Source: Solirhodobacter olei
Lineage (GTDB): Bacteria; Pseudomonadota; Alphaproteobacteria; Rhodobacterales; Rhodobacteraceae
DNA: 64,000 nt
Assembly (NCBI RefSeq): GCF_004010155.1
Contig: NZ_RRYH01000009.1
Span: 1 to 64,000, forward strand
Direction of reading: 5' to 3'
The notes below the pieces were generated by a model that saw only the letters and a program-made list of their open reading frames with translations, was not told the origin of the DNA and did no database searches. The translations under genes and the position numbers were made by a program. Positions 17,098 through 26,878 of this stretch are shown here, piece by piece; positions within the stretch are counted from its first letter, which is position 1; each line of letters starts with the position of its first letter.

Positions 17098-18362
17098 CCG
17101 CCGCTGATCCTTTCGATGAGGGCGCCGCAGGCGCCGAGTTTTTCTTCCACACGCTCGTAGCCGCGGTCAAGATGGTAGACGCGGCTGACGACGGTCTCGC
17201 CCTCGGCCGCCAGCGCCGCGAGGATCAGCGAGACCGAGGCGCGCAGGTCGGTCGCCATCACCCGCGCGCCGCGCAGCTTCTCCACCCCGTGGACGGTGGC
17301 GTGGCCGCCGTGGACCTCGATATTAGCGCCCATCCGGGTCAGTTCGGGCGCATGCATGAAGCGGTTCTCGAAGATCCGCTCCTCCAGCACCGAGCTGCCC
17401 TCGGCGGTGCAGAGAAGCGCCATCATCTGCGCCTGAAGATCGGTCGGAAAGCCCGGGAAGGGTTCGGTCTTCACGTCGACGGCGCCGACGCGGCCGTTCT
17501 TGCGCGCGACCTTCAGCCCGCGCTCGGTCTCCTCGACCGAGATGCCGGCGGCGTCGAGCTTCTCGCAGAAGGCGCCGACCAGCTCGATCCGGCCGCCGAG
17601 GCATTCGACCTGGCCGCCACAGATCGCCGGCGCCAGCATGTAGGTGCCAAGCTCGATCCGGTCGGTGACGACCGGATGCGTGGTGCCGCCCAGCCGGTCC
17701 ACCCCCTCGATGGTGATGGTGGCGGAGCCCTCGCCCTCGATCCGCGCACCCATGGCGCGCAGGCAGCGGGCGAGGTCGACGATCTCCGGCTCGCGCGCGG
17801 CGTTGCGGATCTCGGTGGTGCCCTTGGCGAGCGTCGCCGCCATCAGCGCGTTCTCGGTCGCGCCGACCGAGACCATCGGGAAGTCGATCACCGCGCCCTT
17901 CAGCCCGCCCTGGGCCTTGGCATGGACATAGCCGTCGCGCAGTTCCAGATCGGCGCCCAGCGCCTCCATTGCCTTCAGGTGCAGGTCCACCGGCCGCGCG
18001 CCAATGGCGCAGCCGCCGGGCAGCGAGACCGAGGCCTCCCCCGCCCGCGCCAGAAGCGGCCCGAGGACGAGGAACGAGGCGCGCATCTTGCGGACGATGT
18101 CGTAATCCGCAGTGTGGCTGGTGAGGTCATGCGAGGACATCGCCAGCACCTTGCCCTCCTGCAGGCTGGTCACCTCGGCGCCGAGGGACTGCAGCAGCAG
18201 CGCCATCGTGCGGATGTCGGAGAGGCGCGGCGCATTTGTCAGCGTCAGCGGTTCGTCCGAGAGCAGCGTCGCCGGCATCAGCGCCAGACAGGCGTTCTTC
18301 GCACCTGCGATGTGGATACTGCCGTTCAGCGGCCCATTGCCGCGCACCAGAATGGAATCCAT
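17094..18362 (-). CDS. murA: UDP-N-acetylglucosamine 1-carboxyvinyltransferase
   Basis: A 422-residue protein of standard MurA length. It transfers enolpyruvate from PEP to UDP-GlcNAc in the first committed step of peptidoglycan synthesis. Visible are the UDP-GlcNAc contact segment [19 protein letters not shown], the catalytic cysteine loop [17 protein letters not shown] (so it should be fosfomycin-sensitive), and [19 protein letters not shown] chose ATG 18362 ([12 protein letters not shown]); the upstream in-frame extension is not MurA-like. It follows a 54-residue small protein gene by 10 bp and is coupled to DUF2948. Confidence 0.98.
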   Translation of the reverse strand: MDSILVRGNGPLNGSIHIAGAKNACLALMPATLLSDEPLTLTNAPRLSDIRTMALLLQSLGAEVTSLQEGKVLAMSSHDLTSHTADYDIVRKMRASFLVLGPLLARAGEASVSLPGGCAIGARPVDLHLKAMEALGADLELRDGYVHAKAQGGLKGAVIDFPMVSVGATENALMAATLAKGTTEIRNAAREPEIVDLARCLRAMGARIEGEGSATITIEGVDRLGGTTHPVVTDRIELGTYMLAPAICGGQVECLGGRIELVGAFCEKLDAAGISVEETERGLKVARKNGRVGAVDVKTEPFPGFPTDLQAQMMALLCTAEGSSVLEERIFENRFMHAPELTRMGANIEVHGGHATVHGVEKLRGARVMATDLRASVSLILAALAAEGETVVSRVYHLDRGYERVEEKLGACGALIERISGG

Positions 18363-18372
18363 GCCTTTGCCC

Positions 18373-18537
18373 TCAATCCTCGGTCTCGCCGGTCTTCTTG
18401 TCGGCCTCACCCGCCTGTCGCAGCCGTGCCTGTGCCTTGCGCCGGGCGATATTGGCCTTCAATGCGGCCTTCAGCCGGTCTTCGCGGCTGTCAGGCCCGC
18501 CCGGTCGTTGTGGCGGCGACGAATTCTTGCGGTCCAT
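18373..18537 (-). CDS. Small conserved protein upstream of murA
   Basis: A 54-residue, highly charged protein. The central helix [20 protein letters not shown] is lysine/arginine-rich, and the C-terminus is acidic. AGGAAGG lies just upstream of the ATG at 18537. Similar small proteins precede murA in related Rhodobacterales. No signal peptide, cysteine or known motif is present. Function unknown; co-transcription with murA is inferred from the 10-bp gap. Confidence 0.75.
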   Translation of the reverse strand: MDRKNSSPPQRPGGPDSREDRLKAALKANIARRKAQARLRQAGEADKKTGETED

Positions 18538-18623
18538 GGCCCTTCCTATCCGAAGGGCCCGACCGGGTCCATAATGCGCTTGCGTCCCGCCGCCGTTCCG
18601 TCTAATCAGCCGCTCGCAACGGC

Positions 18624-18698
<75 letters not shown>

Positions 18699-19196
18699 TC
18701 TTTTCCCCGCCTGATCCTGCGCCCGACAGCCCCGGTTTCGCCCCTCCGGCGGCTCTCCTGGCTTGGCTTCGCTGCCTGCATCCGCCCCGCGGCGGTGGGC
18801 CCGCGATTCGGCGTGGGCAGCCCCGAAAGTGCCGCCGTCCGCCCCGCCGGCGGTGCGGTGGCGGCGCGGCGGGCGCGCGGTGGGGCGGGCGGCGCTCTCC
18901 TTCACATTGCATCACATTCGCGCTCCTCAGCTACCGCGGGTCTATGGTCGTGGCCGATGGGTGCTAACATCGCGGCCGAGGTCGGGGCCCGGCAGGGTGC
19001 CCCGCGCGGTGGCGGCCGGGAGACAGGTCCGGCCCGCCCGCGCGGGGACCCTCCACCCGGCGGAGGAGACGGGGGAGGACATCGGACCAGAGCGCCGATC
19101 CACATCCCGCCCATCGGGGCGGGCCGGGGGCTTTCGCGCCCGGCCTGCCTGCCCCTTGGGCAAAGGACCATCCCGGTAGCAAGTGAGGAGGACACC
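18699..19196. other. Long leader/intergenic region before the sugar importer
   Basis: This 498-bp gap lies between tRNA-Thr and the sugar-binding protein gene. An open frame runs through it in phase with the downstream gene, but its translation is Gly/Arg/Pro-rich without any domain, so it is treated as non-coding. It contains the GC-rich hairpin at 19122-19145 and a good ribosome binding site (AGGAGG) just before 19197. I could not assign a promoter. Confidence 0.5.
19122..19145 (+). promoter_or_regulatory. GC-rich hairpin in the sugar importer leader
   Basis: Arms GGCCGGG (19122-19128) and CCCGGCC (19139-19145) enclose a 10-base loop, 51 bp upstream of the binding-protein start. No T run follows. 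It could be an attenuating or RNA-protecting hairpin. Confidence 0.3.
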
Positions 19197-20285
19197 ATGA
19201 GCTTCGAACATCCCGACGAGGACAAGGACCGCGCAATCAAGGCCTCGCGCCGCGCGCTTCTGAACGGCGCGCTGGGCGCGGGCGCCCTGGCGACGCTCGC
19301 CACGCTCGGCGCCACCCCGGCGCTGGCGGCCGATGGCGGCGACGGGAACTTCCCCAAGCACAAGAAATGGAAGTTCGTCTTCGTGAACCACGTCACCACG
19401 AACCCGTTCTTCGTGCCGACGCAATACGGCATCCAGGATGCCTGCGCGCTGCTGGGCTGCACCTATCAGTGGACCGGCTCGCAGAAGTCGATCGCCTCCG
19501 AAATGGTGAACGCGATGAACACCGCGATCGCCGGGCGCGCCGACGGCATCGCCGTCTGCCTCGTCGACAGGACCGCCTTCAACGCGCCGACCGACAAGGC
19601 GCTGAAGGCCGGCATCCCGGTCTTCTCCTACAACGCCGATGCCGCCGGCAACGACCGCCTCGCCTATATCGGCCAGGACCTCTACCAGGCCGGCGTCGCG
19701 CTGGGCGAACGGATCGTCAGCCTCGTCGACAGCGGCGACGTGGTGGGCTTCATCGCCACGCCCGGCCAGCTGAACATCCAGCCGCGGCTCGACGGCGCGG
19801 TGGCGGCGATCAAGAAATCCGGCAAGAAGATCAACTTCGAGCAGATCGCGACCGGCCCGACGGTGAACGAAGAGGTGAGCCGGGTCGATTCCTACTACAC
19901 CGGCCACAAGACCCTGAAAGGCATGTTCGCCGTCGATGCCGGCTCCACCATGGCGGTGGCCGAGACGATGGCGAAATACGGGCTCCACGCCAAGGGCGTC
20001 CGCGCCGGCGGCTTCGACCTGCTGCCGAAGACGCTTGACGAGATCAAGGCCGGCAACCTCGATTTCACCATCGACCAGCAGCCCTACCTGCAGGGCTTCT
20101 ACACGGTGATGGAGATGGCGCTGTGGAAGATGTCGGGCGGCCTGACCGGCCCGTCGGAGATCAACACCGGCCTGAAGTTCGTGACCCAGGGCAATGTCGG
20201 GCCCTACCTGCAGACCAAGAGCCGCTACGAGGGCAATGCCCGGGCCGAGAAGCTGCTGCCCCATTCCGGGCCGATCGCGGGCTGA
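19197..20285 (+). CDS. Sugar ABC transporter substrate-binding protein (Tat signal)
   Basis: A 362-residue periplasmic binding protein of the ribose/galactose group (Peripla_BP_4). The N-terminus has a twin-arginine signal, SRRALLNGALGAGALATL, ending at ATPALAA. Fold motifs include FVFVNHVTTNPFFVPTQYGI, the domain-crossing loop IPVFSYNADA, and TIDQQPYLQGFY near the C-terminus, all typical of sugar binders. The start has AGGAGG close upstream. The following permease and single-domain ATPase match FrcB-FrcC-FrcA order (fructose/ribose/mannose type); the actual sugar is not identifiable. Tat export implies folding before export. Confidence 0.93.
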   Translation: MSFEHPDEDKDRAIKASRRALLNGALGAGALATLATLGATPALAADGGDGNFPKHKKWKFVFVNHVTTNPFFVPTQYGIQDACALLGCTYQWTGSQKSIASEMVNAMNTAIAGRADGIAVCLVDRTAFNAPTDKALKAGIPVFSYNADAAGNDRLAYIGQDLYQAGVALGERIVSLVDSGDVVGFIATPGQLNIQPRLDGAVAAIKKSGKKINFEQIATGPTVNEEVSRVDSYYTGHKTLKGMFAVDAGSTMAVAETMAKYGLHAKGVRAGGFDLLPKTLDEIKAGNLDFTIDQQPYLQGFYTVMEMALWKMSGGLTGPSEINTGLKFVTQGNVGPYLQTKSRYEGNARAEKLLPHSGPIAG

Positions 20286-20294
20286 TCGCAAGGC

Positions 20295-21334
20295 ATGAGC
20301 CAGAGCCTCGACACACGGTCCTCCCCCGGCGCGACGCCCGGGGAGGGCCCCGACGCCACGCGCCAGGCCTCACCGGCCTGGCGCCGCCTGGCGCGACTGG
20401 CGTTGCGCCAGCGCGAGGTGAGCATCTTCCTCGCCGGGGTGCTGCTCGTCCTCTATTTCCAGTTTTCCAATTCGGCCTTTCTGTCGACCGACAACCTCGC
20501 CAACCTGGTCCAGTTCTCCGCCACCACCGCGATCATCGCCGCAGGCGAGGTCTTCGTGCTGGTCTCGGGCGAGCTCGACCTCTCGGTGGGCATGGTCTAC
20601 GCGCTGACGCCCTTCGTGATGTTCTTCGCCGCAGGCGCCGGGCTGCCGGTGGGCCTTGCCGTCATCGTAGGCCTGCTGGCGGCGGGGGCCGTGGGCCTCG
20701 TCAACGGCGTGGTCACCACGGTCCTCGGGCTTCCCGCCTTCGTGACCACGCTGGGGACGCTCTTCCTCGTCAACGGGCTGACGCTGACGATCTCCGGCGG
20801 TTTCCCGGTGCAGCCGACGGCAAGCGGCACCTTCACCAGCCTCTTCGGGGCCAGCCCGCTGGCAGAGCTCGGCTGGGCCGTGCTGCTGGCGCTGGTCCTG
20901 CAGTTCGTGCTGAACAAGACGCGCTGGGGCCTGCACACGATCGGCACCGGCGGCAACCCGGTGGGGGCGGCCGAGGTCGGCATCAAGGTGCGGCTGATCA
21001 AGACCGGAAACTTCGTGCTCTGCGCCGCGCTCGGCGGCTTCGCGGGCGTGCTCGACGCCTTCCGCATCGGCTCAATCGACCCGCTCGCCGGGGGCAACGA
21101 CATCATGTTTGCGGCCATGGCGGCGGCGGTGATCGGGGGGACGCTTCTGACCGGCGGCTCCGGCACGGTGATCGGTGCGCTTCTGGGCGCGGCCGTGCTG
21201 GGGATCCTGAAGGACGGCTTCACGCTGCTCGGCGTCAGCGCCTACACCTTCGACATGATCCTCGGCGCCGCGATCCTCGTGACGATGGCAATCAACGTCC
21301 GCCTGAGCATCTGGCGCGACCAGGGAGAGGGCTG

Positions 21335-21335
<1 letters not shown>
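20295..21335 (+). CDS. Sugar ABC transporter permease (RbsC/FrcC-like)
   Basis: A 346-residue inner-membrane permease of the BPD_transp_2 family with about eight to ten hydrophobic segments. Family motifs are the first periplasmic loop FLSTDNLANLVQFSATTAII, GELDLSVGMVYALTPFVM, and the cytoplasmic GTGGNPVGAAEVGIKVRLIK coupling region. It starts 9 bp after the binding protein and overlaps the ATPase by one base (TGATG). It presumably works as a homodimer. Confidence 0.95.
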
Positions 21336-22120
<785 letters not shown>

Positions 22121-22140
22121 CCCCGGCCCACGCGCGGCAG

Positions 22141-22171
22141 AGGGCCAGCGCCCGACCGCGGGTGGGCGCAG
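22141..22171 (+). repeat. REP-like hairpin element, copy A
   Basis: A 31-base element beginning AGGGCCAGCGCCCGACCG; arms GCGCCC (22148-22153) and GGGCGC (22164-22169). It matches copy B (24177-24207) at 28 of 31 positions. It sits 20 bp after the sugar importer operon and probably acts as its 3' end. Confidence 0.6.
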
Positions 22172-22239
22172 ACCACGCCCCCGGTTCGTCCGTTTACGGC
22201 GAAGCTCCCCCTCCGCCATTCCCCGCCGCGCGGGTGACG

Positions 22240-22272
22240 GAGCGCCCGCCCGTCCGGGCGGTCGGGCGCTGG
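22240..22272 (-). repeat. REP-like hairpin element, inverted copy
   Basis: Read on the minus strand it begins CCAGCGCCCGACCGC, identical over 15 bases to copy A. Arms AGCGCCCG (22241-22248) and CGGGCGCT (22263-22270) form the stem. It lies after the stop of the acyl-CoA synthetase gene, so copies A and this one face each other between convergent genes. Confidence 0.55.
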
Positions 22273-22276
22273 CCCG

Positions 22277-22291
22277 GCGGGCTTCGCCCGC
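22277..22291. terminator. Short GC hairpin between convergent genes
   Basis: GCGGGC (22277-22282) and GCCCGC (22286-22291) with a 3-base TTC loop. It is the third hairpin in the 200 bp between the ABC ATPase and acyl-CoA synthetase stops. There is a short T run (TGTTT) after it on the plus strand. Confidence 0.35.
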
Positions 22292-22324
22292 TGTTTCGGG
22301 CCGGGTGCCGCGTGCGGTGCCCCC

Positions 22325-24058
22325 TCAGGCGGTCTGCTCGACCGTCAGCCCCAGCTCCTCGATCATCGCCTCGCGCATGATGAATTTCTGCGGTTTGCCG
22401 GTGACGGTCATCGGCAGGCTGTCCTTGAAGCGCACCAGCTGCGGCACCTTGAAATAGGCGATCTGGTCGCGGCAGAAGGAGCGGATCCCCTCCTCCGTCG
22501 GGCTGGTGCCCGGGCGGGGAACGATCCAGGCGACGACGATCTCTCCGAACTTGTGGTCGGGGATGCCGAAGACCTGGACCTGGCTGACCTCGGGATGGGT
22601 GTAGAGGAACTCCTCCACCTCGCGCGGATAGACGTTCTCGCCGCCCCGCAGGATCATGTCCTTCACCCGGCCGGTGATGTTGCAATAGCCCTCGGCATCG
22701 ATCACGGCCAGGTCGCCGGTGTGCATCCAGCCCTCGGCATCGACCGCCTCGGCGGTGCGCTCGGGATCCGCCCAGTAACCGCACATCACCGAATAGCCGC
22801 GGGTCAGCAGCTGACCCTGCTCGCCCACATTGGCGGTGGAGCCGTCCTCGCGGATGATCTTCACCTCCAGGTGCGGCTGGATGCGGCCGACCGAGGCCAC
22901 GCGCTTTTCCAGCGGCGTGTCGGTGCCGGACTGGAAGGAGACCGGGCTCGTCTCGGTCATGCCATAGGCGATCGTTACCTCGGACATGTGCATCTTCGAC
23001 TGCACCTGCTTCATCACCTCGATCGGGCAGGGCGCGCCGGCCATGATGCCAGTGCGCAGGCAGGAAAGGTCGTGGGTCGCGAAGCCCGGATGCTCCAGCA
23101 TGGCGACGAACATCGTCGGCACCCCGTAAAGCGCGGTGCAGCGCTCCCCGGCAACGCAGGAAAGCGTGGCGGCCGCGTCGAACCCCTCGCCCGGCACCAC
23201 GATTGTGGCCCCCTTGGTCGCGCAGCCCAGCGTGCCCATCACCATGCCGAAGCAATGGTAGAACGGAACCGGGATGCAGATCCGGTCCGCCTCGGTCGCG
23301 TCCATTGCGGCGGTGACGAAATGGGCGTTGTTGACGATGTTGCGATGGGTCAGCGTCGCGCCCTTGGGCGATCCGGTGGTGCCCGAGGTGAACTGGATGT
23401 TGATCGGCTCGTCCGCCCGAAGCGTGGCGGTGATCGCGTCGAGCGCCTCGGTTCCCGTCTCCGCCCCCAGGGCCATGACATCGGCGAAGCGGTGGCAGCC
23501 GGGGTGCGCGGTCTCGCCCAGCGTGATGACGAGGCGCAGGTCCGGCAGGCCCGGACAGGCGAGATGGCCCGGCCGCGCCGTGGCCAGCTCCGGCGCGAGG
23601 CGGTTGATCATGCCGATGTAGTCGGAGGTCTTGAACGCCTCGGCGAGCATCAGCGCGCGACAGCCGGTCTTGCGAAGCGCGTAGTCGAGCTCGTGCAGCC
23701 GGTAGGCCGGGTTGATATTGACGAGGATCACCCCGATCCGCGCCGTCGCGAATTGCACCAGCAGCCATTCGGAGCGGTTCGGCGCCCAGATTCCCAGCCG
23801 GTCGCCATGGGCAAGACCGAGGGCGAGAAGCCCCGCGGCGAGCCCGTCGACGCGGGCGGCGAATTCAGCCCAGCTCCAGCGGATGCCCTCGGCCGTGAAG
23901 ACGGCGGCCTCGCGGTCGGGAAAGCGGGCGGCGGTGGCGGCGAGGAGCGCGGGGATCGTCTCCTCGATCAGCGGCGTGTCGGTGGCACCCGCCACATGGG
24001 CGAGGCCGCGGCGCGGGGCGATGCCATAAGGCGCCTCCCCTTTCGCAGGCGTGGTCAT
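22325..24058 (-). CDS. Acyl-CoA synthetase (AMP-binding, FadD-like)
   Basis: A 577-residue ANL-superfamily enzyme. The P-loop is IQFTSGTTGSPKGATLTHRN, A5 is ATIAYGMTETSPV, A7/A8 are GWMHTGDLAVIDAEGYCNIT and GRVKDMILRGGENVYPREVE, and the catalytic lysine region is LPMTVTGKPQKFIMRE. It activates a carboxylic acid, probably a medium- or long-chain fatty acid, to its CoA thioester via the adenylate. I chose ATG 24058, which has GGGAGG five bases upstream. A promoter with a 20-bp palindromic operator lies 66 bp upstream. Stand-alone gene; substrate chain length is not determinable. Confidence 0.92.
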   Translation of the reverse strand: MTTPAKGEAPYGIAPRRGLAHVAGATDTPLIEETIPALLAATAARFPDREAAVFTAEGIRWSWAEFAARVDGLAAGLLALGLAHGDRLGIWAPNRSEWLLVQFATARIGVILVNINPAYRLHELDYALRKTGCRALMLAEAFKTSDYIGMINRLAPELATARPGHLACPGLPDLRLVITLGETAHPGCHRFADVMALGAETGTEALDAITATLRADEPINIQFTSGTTGSPKGATLTHRNIVNNAHFVTAAMDATEADRICIPVPFYHCFGMVMGTLGCATKGATIVVPGEGFDAAATLSCVAGERCTALYGVPTMFVAMLEHPGFATHDLSCLRTGIMAGAPCPIEVMKQVQSKMHMSEVTIAYGMTETSPVSFQSGTDTPLEKRVASVGRIQPHLEVKIIREDGSTANVGEQGQLLTRGYSVMCGYWADPERTAEAVDAEGWMHTGDLAVIDAEGYCNITGRVKDMILRGGENVYPREVEEFLYTHPEVSQVQVFGIPDHKFGEIVVAWIVPRPGTSPTEEGIRSFCRDQIAYFKVPQLVRFKDSLPMTVTGKPQKFIMREAMIEELGLTVEQTA

Positions 24059-24121
24059 GTCATCCTCCCTGGCGGCCCCGGCGGCGCGCTCGGGGGTGAG
24101 TCCGTTCCGGGGTCTGCGAAG

Positions 24122-24150
24122 ATAATTGAACATCAGTTCAATTCTTGCAA
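24122..24150 (-). promoter_or_regulatory. Promoter with palindromic operator, acyl-CoA synthetase
   Basis: The perfect inverted repeat AATTGAAC-ATCA-GTTCAATT occupies 24124-24143. On the minus strand a -35-like TTGCAA (24150-24145) and a -10-like AATTAT (24127-24122) are 17 bases apart, so the operator fills the promoter spacer and a bound dimer would block RNA polymerase. The TTGAA-N6-TTCAA core is shared with 61092-61107. A TetR-type regulator is inferred. Confidence 0.6.
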
Positions 24151-24176
24151 GCGGCGCGATCAAGCGCGCGCAGAGA

Positions 24177-24207
24177 AGGGCCAGCGCCCGTCCGAGGGTG
24201 GGCGCTG
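24177..24207. repeat. REP-like hairpin element, copy B
   Basis: AGGGCCAGCGCCCG then TCCGAGGGTGGGCGCTG; perfect arms CAGCGCCC (24182-24189) and GGGCGCTG (24200-24207). It matches copy A at 28 of 31 positions. It follows the class V PLP enzyme gene (minus strand stop 24260). Confidence 0.6.
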
Positions 24208-24216
24208 AAGAAGAGC

Positions 24217-24241
24217 GTAGGGTGCGCATTCATTGCGCACC
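24217..24241 (+). repeat. Intergenic repeat GTAGGGTNCGCATTCATNGCGCACC, copy 2
   Basis: Contains the perfect hairpin GGTGCGCA-TTCAT-TGCGCACC (24221-24241). It matches copy 1 at 11937-11961 at 23 of 25 positions and lies directly after the class V PLP enzyme stop. Confidence 0.6.
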
Positions 24242-24259
24242 ACCGACAACCTGACCCGC

Positions 24260-25405
24260 TCAATTATATTCGAAATAATCCCTCAGCGCCGCCACCAGCG
24301 CCTCGTAGTCTTCCATCTCGTTATAGACCTGCGCCGAGATCCGCACCGCCAGCCGCTCGCCCCAGGGCATCAGGCAGGCCTCCATCCCGTAGCGCGCGCT
24401 GATCTCGCGGTGGTAGCGCTCGCTCTCCGCCCCGGCGCCAAGCGGCAGCAGCACCGTCGCCATCGCCGCGCGCATCCCGGGCGGGCCGGAGATCGGCGTG
24501 CCGAAGGCCTCGGCGATCATCGCCCCCGCCTCCGCCGCCAGTGCCCGGTTGCGCGCCATCGCCTCCGCCCCGCCGAGCCGGGCATGCGCCTCCACCGCCT
24601 CGGCGAAGGCGAACCAGGCGCTGGCGTCGCGGGTGCCGATCCAGTTGAACTCGCCCTGAAGCCCGGTGCCGTAGCCATGCGAGATTGTCGTCGGATGCAC
24701 CTCGCCGCCGAGCCCCGGCCGCACCCACAGCACCCCGCAGCCCTTCGGCGCGAACTGCCATTTATGCGCATTGCCGGTGTAGTAATCCGCCCCCAGCGCC
24801 GGCACGTCGAGCGCGATCTGCCCCGGCGCATGCGCCCCATCGACGAAGACCCGAGTGCCGTTCGCCCGGCAGAGCGCGGCGATCTCCGCCACCGGCAGCT
24901 CCAGCGCGGAGGTCGAGGTGATATGATCGATCACCAGCAGCTTGACCTGCGGCCTGAGCGCCGCGGCGACCAGTGCGACCACTTGCGAGGGGTCCTCCAC
25001 CGGCAGCGCCAGCGGCAGCTCGGTGACCTTGACCCCGCGTCCGCCGAGCCAGTGGACCACGGCCTTTCTGACCGCGCCGTAGATCGCCGAGGTGAAGAGC
25101 ACCTCGTCCCCCGGCCCCAGACGCTCCGACAGGAACACCGCGTTGCTGGCCGCCGTCGCATTCTCGACGAAGGCCCAGTCCTCCGCGGCACCGCCGTAGC
25201 AGCGCGCGACCAGCGCCAGCCGCTCGCCCAGCAGCCGGTGGTACGCCTCGCGGAAGAAGGTGGAGGCGCGGCGCTCGGCCTCGATCTGGTAGCCCTGCGC
25301 GGCGGCCAGCACGCTCTTCGGCACCGCGCCGAAGGAGCCGTGGTTGAGATGCCGGATCGCGGGGTCGAGGTGGAACTCCCCCAGAAGCGAATGGCCGTAG
25401 TCCAT
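24260..25405 (-). CDS. Class V aminotransferase-fold PLP enzyme
   Basis: A 381-residue fold-type I PLP protein resembling isopenicillin-N epimerase/cysteine desulfurase-like proteins. The N-terminal motif is IRHLNHGSFGAVPKSVLAAA; the PLP aspartate is in TRVFVDGAHAPGQIALD; the Schiff-base lysine is in YYTGNAHKWQFAPKGCGVL; and EFNWIGTRDASAWFA contributes to the phosphate site. The reaction (desulfuration, epimerisation or transamination) cannot be told from sequence. It has an 81-bp gap to the upstream YegD-like gene on the same strand and no accessory Suf or Isc genes. Confidence 0.88.
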   Translation of the reverse strand: MDYGHSLLGEFHLDPAIRHLNHGSFGAVPKSVLAAAQGYQIEAERRASTFFREAYHRLLGERLALVARCYGGAAEDWAFVENATAASNAVFLSERLGPGDEVLFTSAIYGAVRKAVVHWLGGRGVKVTELPLALPVEDPSQVVALVAAALRPQVKLLVIDHITSTSALELPVAEIAALCRANGTRVFVDGAHAPGQIALDVPALGADYYTGNAHKWQFAPKGCGVLWVRPGLGGEVHPTTISHGYGTGLQGEFNWIGTRDASAWFAFAEAVEAHARLGGAEAMARNRALAAEAGAMIAEAFGTPISGPPGMRAAMATVLLPLGAGAESERYHREISARYGMEACLMPWGERLAVRISAQVYNEMEDYEALVAALRDYFEYN

Positions 25406-25486
25406 GATGCTCTCCCGCGCCGCCCTGCCCTAGGGCCATGCGGCCCCGGGCGGGCGCCGTCAAGGCCCCGCGCGCGGCAGCCCCCC

Positions 25487-26725
25487 TCAGGCCGCCGCGA
25501 CCAGCGCCAGCCCGTCGACGACCGCCGTGAAGGCTTCCGAATAGCGCATCTCCGCCCCGGGGCAGAGCGCCGCCATCTCGTCCGAGACCAGCGCCATCAG
25601 GCTGGAGCCGCCGACGAGGATGACGCTCGCCACCTCCTCCGCCGCAACCTCCGCCGCGGCAAGGCAATCCTGGGCCGCCTCGCGCAGCTTGGGGCGGTAG
25701 CCCTCCAGCGCCGCCTCCATCGAGGCCGCCGTCACCGGCGCCGCCAGCCCCGGCTCGACCGGCCCCATGGCGATCCGTGCCGCCTCGCCCGAGTTGGCGG
25801 CGATCTTGCCGCGCTCGACGGCGAAGGCGAGGTCGTGGCCCAGTTCCTCCTCCAGCACCCGCACAAGGCGGCCCATCGCCCGCGGGTCCACCGCCAGCGC
25901 GGCCATCTGCGCGGCCGTGCGGCGCGTCTCGGGGGCGTAGAGGAAGGGGATCTTCGCCCAGGTGGCGAGGTCGACGTAGATCGCGTTCGGCACCGGCAGC
26001 AGGCCCGGTCCCATCTCGCGCCGAAGGCTGCCGCCGTGGCCCAGCAGCGGCATGACATGGGCGAGCGAGATCGCATGGTCGAAATCCGTGCCGCCAAGGC
26101 GGATGCCGTGGCTGGCTAGGATGCGGACCCGGCCGGCCTCGGTCCGGAACAGGGAAAAGTCCGAGGTACCCCCGCCGATATCGACGATCAGCCCGACGCC
26201 CCCGGCGCGGCCGAGGCCGTGGCTCGCCACCGCCGCCGCCTCCGGCTCCAGCATGAAGGCGACCTCGGTAAACCCGGCGGCGCGGTAGCAGGCGGCGAGG
26301 TCGGCCTCGGCCCGTGCGTTGCGGGCGGGGTCGGCGGTGTGGAAGTTCACCGGCCGGCCAGAGAGGACCCGCTCGAACCGCCGCCCCGTCGCGGCCTCGG
26401 CCCGGGTCTTCACCGCGACAAGAAAGGCCGTGACGATGTCGGAGAGCGTCCGTCGCCTGCCCGCGATCAGGCGCTGTTCGTGGAACAGCCCGGTGCCGAG
26501 CACGCTTTTCAGCGCCCGCATGTAGCGCCCCTCCTCGCCCGCGATCAGCGCCTCGGTCGCCGCCGCGCCGATCCGCATCGCACCGCCGTCCCCGGGAAAG
26601 AAGACCGCCGTGGGCAGCGTGTCGGTGCCGTCCTCGATCGGGATGCGGCGAAGCGCGCCGCCCTCGACAATCGCCGCGGCGGAGTTGGAGGTGCCGAAGT
26701 CGACGGCAAGCGTGTCGGCAGGCAT
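25487..26725 (-). CDS. YegD-like Hsp70-family protein
   Basis: A 412-residue protein with the Hsp70/actin ATPase fold only. Phosphate 1 is LAVDFGTSNSAAAIV, phosphate 2 is VGLIVDIGGGTSDFSLF, and the adenosine motif is ASVILVGGSSLMALV. The C-terminal peptide-binding domain of DnaK is missing, as in YegD. It is a predicted cytoplasmic non-canonical chaperone-like ATPase without a known client. It lies next to the class V PLP enzyme; no J-protein or GrpE is near. Confidence 0.9.
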   Translation of the reverse strand: MPADTLAVDFGTSNSAAAIVEGGALRRIPIEDGTDTLPTAVFFPGDGGAMRIGAAATEALIAGEEGRYMRALKSVLGTGLFHEQRLIAGRRRTLSDIVTAFLVAVKTRAEAATGRRFERVLSGRPVNFHTADPARNARAEADLAACYRAAGFTEVAFMLEPEAAAVASHGLGRAGGVGLIVDIGGGTSDFSLFRTEAGRVRILASHGIRLGGTDFDHAISLAHVMPLLGHGGSLRREMGPGLLPVPNAIYVDLATWAKIPFLYAPETRRTAAQMAALAVDPRAMGRLVRVLEEELGHDLAFAVERGKIAANSGEAARIAMGPVEPGLAAPVTAASMEAALEGYRPKLREAAQDCLAAAEVAAEEVASVILVGGSSLMALVSDEMAALCPGAEMRYSEAFTAVVDGLALVAAA

Positions 26726-26878
26726 CGCGGGCCTCGTCTCTCAGGATCGGGGAGGGGCCGGGAATAGCCGTGCCGCGCCAAAGGTGCAAGGGGCGCGCGC
26801 AGGGGGGGCCTGGGGGAGGAAAAGCGACGGCGGGCCGGAGCAGAGCGTCCCCTGCCCCGGCCCCCCGTCAGCCCGGCT

